The notes below the pieces were generated by a model. That model did no database searches. It worked only from the letters and a program-made list of their open reading frames with translations, and was not told the origin of the DNA. Positions 16,601 to 23,311 of a DNA stretch of 34,433 nt are shown piece by piece. Source of the stretch: a virus. The translations under genes and the position numbers were made by a program. The first letter of the stretch is position 1. Every line of letters starts with the position of its first letter. The stretch spans positions 1 to 34,433 of the IMG/VR virus record IMGVR_UViG_3300033148_001402. The stretch is one strand, 5' to 3'.

Positions 16601-17203
16601 ATGAGCAACGTAAGAGGAATATACAAAAAGATAAACTCAATTATGAGAAAAGTAGAGTTTGTTACAAAAGACGGTCAGTTAGGTTTTGGAAACAACACAT
16701 TTAGAATAGTTACACATGATAAAGTTTTAAGTGTGGTTAGACAGCACTTCGTAGACGAGGGTGTAATCGTAGTACCTCACCAGGTAGATAAAGGTATCTC
16801 AGTAGAGGGAACAACTAAAAATGGTGGTAAAAAGATACGCATGGAAGCACTCTATGATGTTTCATTTATAGATGTAGAAGATGGAAGCGAAATCATAATC
16901 AGAGCAGAAGCTCATGCAGAAGATAACTCAGATAAAGGCGCAAACAAATGTCTTACATACGCAGTTAAAAATGCTATTCTTAAAGTGCTGATGCTTCAAA
17001 CTGGTGACGATGCTAACCAAGAGGTCGCAAATAAAGTTAATGATCGTCAAAGAGTTATGTTACAAAACCTAGTAGATACAACAGATACAGATATGGGTGA
17101 ATTTCTAGCATACTACAACGCACAAACTTACGCAGACTTTCCACAGTCATACTTTCAAGGTGCAGTAGATATGTTACAGAAAAAAGTAAAGAAAGGAAAA
17201 TAA
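16601..17203 (+). CDS. erf: ERF-family single-strand annealing protein
   Basis: This 200-residue protein should anneal complementary single strands during phage recombination and genome circularisation. The family core is visible: a region of paired strands ending VSFIDVEDGSEIIIRAEAHAEDN-type sequence (about 86-109), then the signature DKGANKCLTYAVKNAILKVL (111-130) and LQTGDDAN (132-139). The last matches the LPTGDDD-type motif of ERF. The C-terminus is helical with a basic tail. It is followed one base later by a Gp157-like gene, a common partner. Confidence 0.8.
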   Translation: MSNVRGIYKKINSIMRKVEFVTKDGQLGFGNNTFRIVTHDKVLSVVRQHFVDEGVIVVPHQVDKGISVEGTTKNGGKKIRMEALYDVSFIDVEDGSEIIIRAEAHAEDNSDKGANKCLTYAVKNAILKVLMLQTGDDANQEVANKVNDRQRVMLQNLVDTTDTDMGEFLAYYNAQTYADFPQSYFQGAVDMLQKKVKKGK

Positions 17204-17204
17204 G

Positions 17205-17699
17205 ATGAAATTACAGCAGAGATACGAAACCAAACTAGAGACAGCGAAGATAGAAAACATAGGTGCTATTTTAGATGCCAAATTAGAAGCAACAAGCCCT
17301 GAACAACTTACAGACTATGTAGCGTTTGGGTTAGACAACTTAGAAGCTACAAAGCAACGTATGAAAGATGCGATAGTTGAACTAAAATCTATGATAGCAG
17401 AAGTTGATAGTCAGGTAGAGACAGTAAAGACTGGTGCTGCTGAATGGCTTACAGATACAGGCATCACTAAACTTGATGGCGATATTGTAAGTTCAATGAA
17501 AGTGCAAGAAGCCAAAAGCGGAGAGGTGCTAAAGATCACAACAAACGAAGCCGCACTTATCAATCAGGGCTATTTCAAAACAAGCGTAGACAAAACTGCA
17601 ATCAAAAAAGCCCTACTTCAAGGCAGAGAGATTGACGGTGCAGAGTTGGAAATGACTCATTTTGAAGCAAGTTTAACTGTTTATAAAAAGAGAAAGTAA
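17205..17699 (+). CDS. Siphovirus Gp157-like protein
   Basis: This 164-residue protein has an N-terminal two-helix coiled coil with acidic and basic heptads (about residues 1-80). A compact C-terminal part follows with ITKLDGDIVSSMKVQEAK and DKTAIKKALLQGREIDGAELE. This is the layout of the Sipho_Gp157 family (PF05565), which is repeatedly found beside phage annealing proteins and SSB and has been linked to phage resistance. The gene shares its stop region with the following start (TAATGG), so the two are coupled. Confidence 0.7.
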   Translation: MKLQQRYETKLETAKIENIGAILDAKLEATSPEQLTDYVAFGLDNLEATKQRMKDAIVELKSMIAEVDSQVETVKTGAAEWLTDTGITKLDGDIVSSMKVQEAKSGEVLKITTNEAALINQGYFKTSVDKTAIKKALLQGREIDGAELEMTHFEASLTVYKKRK

Positions 17700-18106
17700 T
17701 GGATTTAATATTCAAAAAAGTTGACGGAGGGTGTATCCCAATAGGAGACACTTCTGTTGGAACATTTAATCGCATCAAAGTGGGTGATGAGTTTATGGTG
17801 AAATATGCACCAAGAAGAAACACTAAGTTTCATAGAAAGTTCTTTAAATTAGTAGAGTCTGTTTTTTTAAACCTACCTCACAACTCAGAACTAAAATCAA
17901 AAGAGGAGTTAAGAGAATACATAACATTTAAAGCCGGGTATTATTCGACTATATTTGTTAATGGAGTGACTATTCATAAAGTGCAAAGTATCGCTTTTGA
18001 TAAAATGGATAACGCACAGTTTGCTGAGTTTTGGGATTCAGCTTTAGATGTTTGCTTTGCAGAGATTAGTGAAGATGCAGTAAACGAAATTATTAAATTT
18101 ATGTAA
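17699..18106 (+). CDS. DUF1367-like phage recombination-region protein
   Basis: This 135-residue protein has the motif KYAPRRNTKFHRKFFKLVESVF near residues 36-57, typical of DUF1367 proteins (RN-xx-HRKFF). A basic stretch and a C-terminal acidic helix (AEISEDAVNEIIKFM) follow. Members lie in NinB/recombination regions of phages; their biochemical role is not known to me. It starts in the overlap with the Gp157-like stop. Confidence 0.6.
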   Translation: MDLIFKKVDGGCIPIGDTSVGTFNRIKVGDEFMVKYAPRRNTKFHRKFFKLVESVFLNLPHNSELKSKEELREYITFKAGYYSTIFVNGVTIHKVQSIAFDKMDNAQFAEFWDSALDVCFAEISEDAVNEIIKFM

Positions 18107-18116
18107 GGAAAACAAA

Positions 18117-18419
18117 ATGAGTAAAAAATTAGCAGTAGCAAACGGAAGCTACATGAAAGACGGTCAAGAAAAAACAAGATGGGTAAACGTTGGAGTTATC
18201 TTAGAAAAGAATGGTAAAGAGTTTGCATTAATAGATCCGACAATCAACTTTGCAGCATTTCCAAGAGAGCAAGGTAAAGATATGGTGATGGTAGGAGTGT
18301 TTGAAGAAAATAATCAACAACAGCCACAGCAACAAGCACCAAGAGGTCAACCAGAGTACGAATATCAAGACAAGCAAGGGCATCAAACTCCACCACCACA
18401 GCAAGGTTATCGTAGATAA
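18117..18419 (+). CDS. Candidate single-stranded DNA-binding protein
   Basis: This 100-residue protein has a beta-rich N-terminal two-thirds (WVNVGVILEKNGKEFALIDP near residues 22-41) that could form an OB fold. A disordered C-terminus follows, very rich in Gln, Pro and Gly (QQQPQQQAP, PPPQQGYRR). That is the usual plan of SSBs, except that the classical acidic C-terminal tip is absent. Its place next to annealing and Gp157-like genes supports the idea. Plausible but not certain. Confidence 0.5.
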   Translation: MSKKLAVANGSYMKDGQEKTRWVNVGVILEKNGKEFALIDPTINFAAFPREQGKDMVMVGVFEENNQQQPQQQAPRGQPEYEYQDKQGHQTPPPQQGYRR

Positions 18420-18508
18420 TGGCTATTAGAGTGCGACTACACATCAATAAATATGGTGTGGTTATCGCTAAAAAAGTTTATATAATAAAGTATAGGAGGA
18501 TAAAGTAG
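18419..18508 (+). CDS. 29-residue basic peptide
   Basis: An ATG overlapping the previous stop (TAATG) opens a 29-codon frame encoding a basic, beta-prone peptide (RVRLHINKYGVVIAKK, then VYIIKYRRIK). There is no ribosome-binding site of its own. The coupling junction is the only evidence beyond the open frame, so it may be chance. Confidence 0.3.
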   Translation: MAIRVRLHINKYGVVIAKKVYIIKYRRIK

Positions 18509-18527
18509 AGGGAGATGAAACCCTCTA
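18506..18527 (+). other. Perfect 7-bp hairpin between micro-ORFs
   Basis: TAGAGGG (18506-18512) pairs fully with CCCTCTA (18521-18527) across the 8-base loop AGATGAAA. No T-run follows, so it is unlikely to be a simple terminator. It lies in a 131-base gap that otherwise holds only tiny frames, and may be an mRNA processing or stability element before the antirepressor unit. Confidence 0.45.
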
Positions 18528-18534
18528 AAAGGAT

Positions 18535-18585
18535 ATGAGTTTGGTTTTAGACACCTTAAACCCAAAAGATGAACCAGAAGCGTAA
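18535..18585 (+). CDS. Possible 16-residue leader peptide
   Basis: A 16-codon frame (MSLVLDTLNPKDEPEA) follows the hairpin with AAAGG three bases before its ATG, which is closer than usual. It could be a leader peptide coupled to downstream genes, or meaningless. Nothing in the peptide identifies a role. Confidence 0.2.
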   Translation: MSLVLDTLNPKDEPEA

Positions 18586-18639
18586 GCAAAAGGAACATCG
18601 TTATAGTAGCCAATAGTTACTTAAAACAAGGATAAAAAG

Positions 18640-18756
18640 ATGAAACGCATAGAAACACTAATGAAGAAAATGTTAAAAATGGATAGCACTATCACAGTTG
18701 GGCAGTTTGCTCGTATATTAAACGGTCAATCATTACGTATTGATTTAGTAGTATAA
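18640..18756 (+). CDS. Small basic protein, 38 residues
   Basis: This frame has a good AAGGAT ribosome-binding site 6 bases before the ATG. It encodes a basic helix (RIETLMKKMLKMDS) followed by a segment (TITVGQFARILNGQSLRIDL) that could be part of a DNA-binding fold. It ends 10 bases before the antirepressor start and is likely in the same unit. The family is unknown. Confidence 0.45.
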   Translation: MKRIETLMKKMLKMDSTITVGQFARILNGQSLRIDLVV

Positions 18757-18766
18757 GGATATAAAG

Positions 18767-19480
18767 ATGAATTTAATAAACATACAACAAATGGTTATTG
18801 CAGGAAACAAAATAAACTCAGTAGATGCAAGAGAGCTACACGCAACACTTGGAGTTAAAAAAGCTTTCACTACTTGGATCAAAACAAATCTTGATGCAAT
18901 GGGTGCAATTGAAGATGAAGATTATATGCAGTTTAAGAATTCCCTCGAGGGAAGTGGATATAAAAAAGTATTCATTCTTACAACAAACACCGCTAAACAT
19001 ATCGCCATGATGTCAAAACTTCCAAAAGGTAAAGAAGTTCGTGATTACTTTATTAAAGTGGAAGAGGAATCAAAATCAACAGCCCTAATGTCACCAAACC
19101 AAATCACAGAAGCCTTAGCACTAACAGCTCAGAGTCTAACGCTCCAGGACGAAAGACTTGACTCTCAGCACGAAAGAATCCAAGAAGTAGAGATTCAAAC
19201 GAACTCACAAGATGAGAGACTTATCCAACTAGAAAACAACGTAAGGCTCACAAATCAACAAGAGTATGAACTTATACAAACACACCACAAGAAAGTCTAT
19301 GAACTTGCAAAACTATACGGTAAAGACTCAGAAGATAAAGCACTCCACAGAAAGCTACATAGCAAAGTATGGAGTATCTTTAAAAAACGTTTTATGTTGC
19401 CAAGGTTTAACGAGTTAAGGGCAATCGAGTTTGAAGTTGGGATAAACTTTTTAAATAAAATAGCACTAAAAGATATATAA
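18767..19480 (+). CDS. Antirepressor, AntA/AntB domain plus ORF6C domain
   Basis: This 237-residue protein combines two recognisable domains. An AntA/AntB domain spans about 17-99, with VDARELHATLG, TTWIKTNL, DEDYMQF, FILTTNTAKHIAMMSK and GKEVRDYFIKVEE all in family order. An ORF6C-type C-terminus spans about 160-235 (AKLYGKDSEDKALHRKLHSKVWSIFKKRFMLPRFNEL in spirit). A coiled coil links them (QDERL repeats, 124-152). Such proteins inactivate repressors or act as regulators in temperate phages. No CI-type repressor is seen here, so the target may be host- or prophage-encoded, or one of the - strand genes. Confidence 0.8.
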   Translation: MNLINIQQMVIAGNKINSVDARELHATLGVKKAFTTWIKTNLDAMGAIEDEDYMQFKNSLEGSGYKKVFILTTNTAKHIAMMSKLPKGKEVRDYFIKVEEESKSTALMSPNQITEALALTAQSLTLQDERLDSQHERIQEVEIQTNSQDERLIQLENNVRLTNQQEYELIQTHHKKVYELAKLYGKDSEDKALHRKLHSKVWSIFKKRFMLPRFNELRAIEFEVGINFLNKIALKDI

Positions 19481-19516
19481 TGATATAATACCAATCTCTT
19501 TCAAAATAAAGCATAT

Positions 19517-19544
19517 TTCCTAATTTGTCGTAGCATTTTAGGAA
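19517..19544 (+). promoter_or_regulatory. Operator-like inverted repeat
   Basis: TTCCTAA (19517-19523) and TTAGGAA (19538-19544) form a perfect dyad with arm centres 21 bp apart, two helical turns. The dyad covers the -35 position of the promoter at 19550-19558. It suits a dimeric repressor that controls the replication gene. Confidence 0.5.
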
Positions 19545-19549
19545 GTTTG

Positions 19550-19558
19550 TGTTATAAT
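19550..19558 (+). promoter_or_regulatory. Extended -10 promoter of the replication gene
   Basis: TGT-TATAAT is a perfect extended -10 element. The expected start, near 19565, is the first base before the structured leader, so the RNA would begin with its 5' pairing arm. No consensus -35 is present, and that position lies inside the dyad. Confidence 0.6.
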
Positions 19559-19566
19559 TGTTTTAC

Positions 19567-19653
19567 GAGTATATAAAGGTTACCAAGCTGAGGTTATCTT
19601 TTTGATAACCTTTATACACTCCGATACACATCAGTCGAGAAGCTTGGTAACCT
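19567..19653 (+). promoter_or_regulatory. Leader with competing inverted repeats (RNA switch or origin)
   Basis: Three pairings are possible. (A) GAGTATATAAAGGTTA at 19567-19582 with TAACCTTTATACACTC at 19606-19621, 15 of 16 paired. (B) AGGTTACCAAGCT at 19577-19589 with AGCTTGGTAACCT at 19641-19653, 13 of 13. (C) AGGTTATC at 19591-19598 with GATAACCT at 19604-19611, 8 of 8 over a T5 loop. B and C can coexist; A excludes both. At RNA level this is a two-state leader just downstream of a promoter. At DNA level it could be a replication origin or operator with dyads. No known riboswitch class is recognised. Confidence 0.6.
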
Positions 19654-19691
19654 CTCCCCTGATTGAGTGTAAATCCAAAAATACCTATAAA

Positions 19692-20393
19692 ATGAAGATA
19701 GACAAGAAAGCTATCAATTACTATCATTCCTTTTTTGAAGTGTCTAAAGACCTTAATCAAAAACAGTTTTATGATTTTAATATGGCAATTTACAAAGTGA
19801 TGTTTTTTGAAACACATATAGACGAAGTTTCATTTAATGACTCAATGCTCACTATTTTATGGAAGTCCGTAAAACACAGCATCAGAGCAAGTGTTGATGG
19901 GTATTGTACTAAGAAATCTATCCCTTACGACCAATGTTTTATACCCCTTAGTAACCCCCTTGACAACCCCCTTACTAACAAGGACAATGAACAAGGAGAA
20001 GAGAAAGGAGAAGAACAAGGACAAATAGTAAGGGCAACAAAACAAGATGTTTTTACTTTCTCTCTTAAAACTCAAAAACTACTTTCTTCTACAAGTAAGA
20101 TTTATCAATCTGAACTAAAAGCATATATTGATAACTCAGATAAACAAATGACTTATGAAGATTTTTATAACCAATGTGAAATGAAGCCATATAAATACAA
20201 GAACTTTAAAATGGCTTATGACTCATGGAATAAAGACAATAAACTTAAAAAGCATCAAGTTAGCTTCCAGGAGCAAGAGAGACAGAGAGTAGATGCGATA
20301 GCTGATGTTGTTTTAACTCAGGGTATAAATCCATTTGATCCTGCAAATTATCAGCAAGAAGAGGAGTATACAGATGTACAACTTACGAACTGA
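19692..20393 (+). CDS. Replication protein, DUF6291-like N-terminus
   Basis: This 233-residue protein starts from ATG 19692. The frame runs open from a TTG at 19602, but that codon lies in a hairpin loop and the added residues look non-coding. No ribosome-binding site precedes 19692, so translation may depend on the leader. Residues 8-75 read like the short helical domain of DUF6291 replication proteins (FFEVSKDLNQKQFYDFNMAI, then W-S-K-SI-A-VDGY). A linker rich in Glu, Gln and Gly (about 95-110) and a C-terminal helical domain with DFYNQCEMKPYKYKNFKMAY follow. I infer an initiator or helicase-loading adaptor that recruits host replication proteins. Confidence 0.55.
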   Translation: MKIDKKAINYYHSFFEVSKDLNQKQFYDFNMAIYKVMFFETHIDEVSFNDSMLTILWKSVKHSIRASVDGYCTKKSIPYDQCFIPLSNPLDNPLTNKDNEQGEEKGEEQGQIVRATKQDVFTFSLKTQKLLSSTSKIYQSELKAYIDNSDKQMTYEDFYNQCEMKPYKYKNFKMAYDSWNKDNKLKKHQVSFQEQERQRVDAIADVVLTQGINPFDPANYQQEEEYTDVQLTN

Positions 20394-20751
20394 GTTAATT
20401 AAATCTACACTTAGTAGCCTAAAGATTGATAATAATCCATTTAATCAGCAGATAATAAGAGACAAGATAGCACATATCAAAGATGCAGACTTGCAAGACT
20501 TCTACGGGAAACTGTTTGGTAACGAACACGACTACCTAAATGGAATGGATAGAGTTGCTAAAGTTGCAGAGCAGTTTGAATCTGAGATAGATGAGTCAAT
20601 GAAACTAGAAGCTAGAAGATTGATAGACCTGGTAAGAGAAATTAATCATAAAGTGTTTATGGATTCAGAGAAGATGTCAAGAACATTTAGCGATTTAGTT
20701 AATTATTTGACACTAAGTGAAATGATAAGCGAACACAGTAAAGCCACATAG
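20374..20751 (+). CDS. Hypothetical protein after the replication gene
   Basis: This 125-residue protein starts at ATG 20374, with GAGGAG 7 bases upstream; longer in-frame starts lack one. It overlaps the replication gene by 20 bases. The protein is all helical with many acidic residues (FGNEHDYLNGMDRVAKVAEQ, LEARRLIDLVREINHKVF). The overlap implies a joint role in replication, perhaps a loader partner. I recognise no family. Confidence 0.55.
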   Translation: MYNLRTELIKSTLSSLKIDNNPFNQQIIRDKIAHIKDADLQDFYGKLFGNEHDYLNGMDRVAKVAEQFESEIDESMKLEARRLIDLVREINHKVFMDSEKMSRTFSDLVNYLTLSEMISEHSKAT

Positions 20752-20764
20752 AAACGCCAAAGTA

Positions 20765-20899
20765 TTGATTAGCGAGATAAACACCTTCCAAGATGGAAAT
20801 ATTCAACTACAAGCATTTATAGACGCTTTAAAATATGCACCATCAGATGCTATTCAGATAGCCAACCCACTAAATAAATTACAGATAAAGAGAGGATAA
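20765..20899 (+). CDS. Possible 44-residue protein with TTG start
   Basis: The gap between genes holds an open frame whose only plausible start is TTG 20765. The product (FQDGNIQLQAFIDALKYAPS near residues 8-27) has natural-looking composition and ends in KRG just before the next start, with AGAGAGGA at the junction. There is no clear ribosome-binding site. Treat it as tentative; otherwise this 149-base stretch holds nothing else I can name. Confidence 0.3.
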   Translation: MISEINTFQDGNIQLQAFIDALKYAPSDAIQIANPLNKLQIKRG

Positions 20900-20900
20900 G

Positions 20901-21038
20901 ATGAAAGGCGAACAAACTTGGGGTACTAAGATGCACCTAACGAGACAGAGCAAAGAGAAGAAGCACGCTAAGAAGAGAAGAGAAGATTTTCGTAACTATG
21001 ATGAATACCCATCATCTAAGTATAGTAAAGGAGAATAG
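20901..21038 (+). CDS. Small basic protein, 45 residues
   Basis: This short protein, preceded by AGAGGATAAG, has a Lys/Arg-rich centre (RQSKEKKHAKKRREDFRN) and could bind nucleic acid. It ends directly against the next ATG. Compact packing and a good ribosome-binding site support expression. The function is unknown. Confidence 0.45.
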   Translation: MKGEQTWGTKMHLTRQSKEKKHAKKRREDFRNYDEYPSSKYSKGE

Positions 21039-21290
21039 ATGAACACACTACCACAGCAGATAAGACAGAAATTAAAAAGCAACATTCAGAAAATAGAGAC
21101 ATTAAACAGCTCAGAACTTTTAGAGTATTCTAAGACGCTACAACGAAAAAAAGACGAAATAGGTATCGAAGTATGCGATTATTTGTTCGAGGCGATAGAC
21201 GCAAGGAGAGATACGTTTAACATAGCACAGAAGAGTGTGGAATGTCGAGATAGTGAGATGGTTAGTAAATTTATAAAGGGTAGAAGATGA
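21039..21290 (+). CDS. Hypothetical helical protein, 83 residues
   Basis: A helical protein with basic N- and C-termini, preceded by AAAGGAGAATAG. It has two Cys residues (near 46 and 69) without a metal-site pattern. It overlaps the next gene by 4 bases (ATGA), as usual in this early block. I recognise no family. Confidence 0.5.
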   Translation: MNTLPQQIRQKLKSNIQKIETLNSSELLEYSKTLQRKKDEIGIEVCDYLFEAIDARRDTFNIAQKSVECRDSEMVSKFIKGRR

Positions 21291-21514
21291 CAAGAAGAGA
21301 AGCTAAAGATATACTGTTTTTAGATGAGGATGGTTTTTTTGTTCAAGATGCTTTAGTAGATAAAATCTATGATGATTTTGAATCAAGGACTTGTGGGAAT
21401 TGTAAATGGAATTATAAAGATAATCAAATCACTTGTGAGACTGGAGTTGAAAGACCTTTACATTTTAAATCTATTAAACAATTTAGTTGTAGTGAATGGG
21501 AGGAAATAAGATGA
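21287..21514 (+). CDS. Cys-motif (zinc-site-like) small protein, 75 residues
   Basis: The N-terminal half is acidic (LFLDEDGFF). The C-terminal half carries C36-GN-C39, C50 and C68 in the order CxxC-x10-C-x17-FSCSEWE, which could bind one zinc. A related layout is seen in the protein at 24460. The gene overlaps its neighbours on both sides. Proteins of this type are common in phage early regions and have no known role to my knowledge. Confidence 0.55.
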   Translation: MTRREAKDILFLDEDGFFVQDALVDKIYDDFESRTCGNCKWNYKDNQITCETGVERPLHFKSIKQFSCSEWEEIR

Positions 21515-21714
21515 ACAAGACAGATTACACAATAGAGAGTTTTGACAACAGCGATTGGAAAAGAGTTAAGAAAGGCGATAAGTTCTATTCGCTTTGTATG
21601 GATGAAACATCAGCACTTCATAGCGTGTGGATGAACGAGGGGAAAGTCTTTGATGATTTTTATGTTTGTGATAGCGAGGGAAGCGTGGCAAGAGTAGACA
21701 GGGGCGCTCTATGA
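21511..21714 (+). CDS. Hypothetical protein before the methyltransferase, 67 residues
   Basis: I use ATG 21511 because GGGAGG lies 7 bases upstream; an earlier in-frame ATG at 21496 overlaps that site. The protein is acidic and aromatic (DYTIESFDNSDW, FDDFYVCDSEGS) and looks like a small beta fold. It overlaps the methyltransferase start by 4 bases, so the two may be coupled. The function is unknown. Confidence 0.5.
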   Translation: MNKTDYTIESFDNSDWKRVKKGDKFYSLCMDETSALHSVWMNEGKVFDDFYVCDSEGSVARVDRGAL

Positions 21715-22334
21715 AAGCATTAAATCTATACGCAGGAATAGGTGGTAACCGTAAACTATGGGATGAGGTCGAGGATATTGAGGTCACAGCAGTTGAGTAT
21801 GATGAAAACATATCTAAGGCATATAAAGGCAGATATCCAAATGATATAATGATTGTTGCAGATGCAAAACAATACCTATTGGATCATTATAAAGAGTTTG
21901 ATTTTATTTGGATCAGTCCACCGTGTCAGAGTCATAGCACTATAATAAACAGTCAATACACAAGAGACAGCTATAAGCCAGAGTACCCAGACTTTACGCT
22001 TTATCAAATAATATCATTCCTGCAGCTACACGGGAAAAATATAAAATGGGTGGTAGAAAATGTAAAGCCATATTACGAGCCACTAATAAAACCGAGCGCA
22101 GTAATAGACAGGCATTTATACTGGAGTAACTTTAATATAAGCGAAATCAAGATTGAAAAACTGTATGTAATTAAACACGTCACAATAGATACACTAAAAG
22201 ATTTTGATCTTAGTAAATATGATATACCAGATAAGCGACAAGTAATTAGAAACCAAGTTGATTACAATGTGGGTAAACATATCTTTGAGTGTGCATTAGA
22301 TAAAATATCATATAAACAAGGGAGTTTGTTTTGA
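21711..22334 (+). CDS. DNA cytosine-C5 methyltransferase (orphan)
   Basis: This 207-residue enzyme should transfer methyl from SAM to cytosine C5. Visible motifs: motif I LNLYAGIGGNRKLW (4-17) for SAM; the motif II acidic residue in VEYDENI (28-34); motif IV SPPCQSHS (69-76) with catalytic Cys72; and motif VI VVENV (114-118) with Glu116. It is short for the family (about 300-400), and the region that holds the target-recognition domain is reduced; a conserved C-terminal NQVDYNVGKHIF may supply motif X-like contacts. No restriction enzyme is adjacent, so it probably protects the phage DNA from host restriction. Confidence 0.8.
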   Translation: MKALNLYAGIGGNRKLWDEVEDIEVTAVEYDENISKAYKGRYPNDIMIVADAKQYLLDHYKEFDFIWISPPCQSHSTIINSQYTRDSYKPEYPDFTLYQIISFLQLHGKNIKWVVENVKPYYEPLIKPSAVIDRHLYWSNFNISEIKIEKLYVIKHVTIDTLKDFDLSKYDIPDKRQVIRNQVDYNVGKHIFECALDKISYKQGSLF

Positions 22335-22678
22335 AAAAAAGTAAATACAACAACAAACCAACATACAGAATTATTAACGGTGAGTCAGTACGCTTCGACT
22401 CAATCAAGGAAGCTAAACGATTCGACCAACTAATCCTAATGGCTAAGTCAGGTATTATAAAAGACCTGACGCTACAGCCTGAGTATGTCTTACAAGACGC
22501 ATTTAGAGATAGAGATGGCAAACACCACAGAGCGATAAAGTATGTAAGCGACTTTAGGTATAGACTAGACGGAAATATTGTTGTAGAGGACTGTAAGGGT
22601 TTTTTGACTGATGTGTACCGCTTGAAGAAAAAGTTGTTTTTACACAAGTATAGGAATCTTATTTTTAAAGAAAGTTAA
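22331..22678 (+). CDS. DUF1064 nuclease-like protein
   Basis: This 115-residue protein starts at TTG 22331 with GGGAG 6 bases upstream, overlapping the methyltransferase stop. Family hallmarks are KYNNKPTYRI at the start, FDSIKEAKRFDQLILMAKSG (about 22-41), I-DL-LQPEY-LQ, then IKYVSDFRY (67-75) and VVEDCKG (82-88). The spacing of Glu28, Asp72, Glu84 and Lys87 fits a PD-(D/E)xK-type nuclease core. DUF1064 proteins replace Holliday-junction resolvases or similar nucleases in some phages. Activity here is inferred. Confidence 0.7.
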   Translation: MKKSKYNNKPTYRIINGESVRFDSIKEAKRFDQLILMAKSGIIKDLTLQPEYVLQDAFRDRDGKHHRAIKYVSDFRYRLDGNIVVEDCKGFLTDVYRLKKKLFLHKYRNLIFKES

Positions 22679-22695
22679 ATTCTTTTACAAAAACC

Positions 22696-22724
22696 TTGAC
22701 ATTGTTAAAATATCGTACTATAAT
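22696..22724 (+). promoter_or_regulatory. Consensus sigma70 promoter
   Basis: TTGACA (22696-22701) and TATAAT (22719-22724) are both perfect and separated by the optimal 17 bases. It is the only full consensus promoter I find in the window. It drives the run of small genes from 22751, probably as a strong immediate-early promoter read by the unmodified host polymerase. Confidence 0.9.
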
Positions 22725-22750
22725 TAGGGTATAAGAAAAGGATGGAAAAG

Positions 22751-22954
22751 ATGATTTTAGACGCTAGAAAAATGATAACAACAGATTTAAAAAAAGCTAA
22801 CGAGATAGCTACACTTTACAGAAAAACTGATTTGAATAGTTTTGAGTTTGCAAAGAAATATTTTAGTGAATATCCTTATAGATTTGTGAAAAATACTATA
22901 GATTTTACAAGGCTTATTGAATGGAAAATTCCTTTTGTTATAAAGGAGTGCTAA
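22751..22954 (+). CDS. Hypothetical early protein, 67 residues
   Basis: First gene after the consensus promoter. ATG 22751 is preceded by AAGGA at a spacing of 8; an in-frame ATG at 22742 is too close to that site. The protein is basic and helical (DARKMITTDLKKANEIATLY) with a more hydrophobic end. As the first strongly transcribed early product it is a good candidate for a host-takeover protein, which is inferred from position only. Confidence 0.5.
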   Translation: MILDARKMITTDLKKANEIATLYRKTDLNSFEFAKKYFSEYPYRFVKNTIDFTRLIEWKIPFVIKEC

Positions 22955-22955
22955 A

Positions 22956-23183
22956 ATGGGGGACTATTCAAAAGTATTTAAAAGCAGTAAAATAATAGCA
23001 TACACAAATGAAATGATGAAAGATGAAAAGCTTAATAATAAATATAAAAAAGAGCTCCTTGATTCTTGGGCGTGGAAACTAGAGAAAAACATATATGAAA
23101 ATGGTGTTTTACATTCATCTGAACTATCGGAAATAAATCTATCAATTAGTCACATTAAAGAATGTAAGGACCGCTTAAAATGA
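22956..23183 (+). CDS. Hypothetical early protein, 75 residues
   Basis: A charged helical protein, Lys- and Glu-rich (NEMMKDEKLNNKYKKELLD), preceded by AAAGGAG and overlapping the next gene by 4 bases. There is no motif I recognise. Confidence 0.5.
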   Translation: MGDYSKVFKSSKIIAYTNEMMKDEKLNNKYKKELLDSWAWKLEKNIYENGVLHSSELSEINLSISHIKECKDRLK

Positions 23184-23308
23184 AGCCAACCAACACAAAC
23201 CTAGCTGAGTTTTACGGACTCACTAGGCAGACAATAGGGACATATAAGAAAAGCAAACAGAGACTTTATGAAGCTATGAAAGAATACTTCATTAAGATTA
23301 AAGGATAA
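23180..23308 (+). CDS. Helix-turn-helix DNA-binding protein, 42 residues
   Basis: This short protein is almost only a helix-turn-helix: NLAEFYGLTRQTIGTYKKSK (about residues 7-26) reads as helix, tight turn at G13-L14-T15, and recognition helix. A second basic helix follows. The ATG overlaps the upstream stop region. It could regulate early transcription. I infer DNA binding from the pattern. Confidence 0.6.
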   Translation: MKPTNTNLAEFYGLTRQTIGTYKKSKQRLYEAMKEYFIKIKG

Positions 23309-23311
23309 AAG

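Noticed and set aside
19602-19691. TTG start at 19602 for the replication protein
   Set aside because: It would place the start in the loop of a hairpin and add 30 residues encoded by the inverted repeats; ATG 19692 gives a natural N-terminus.
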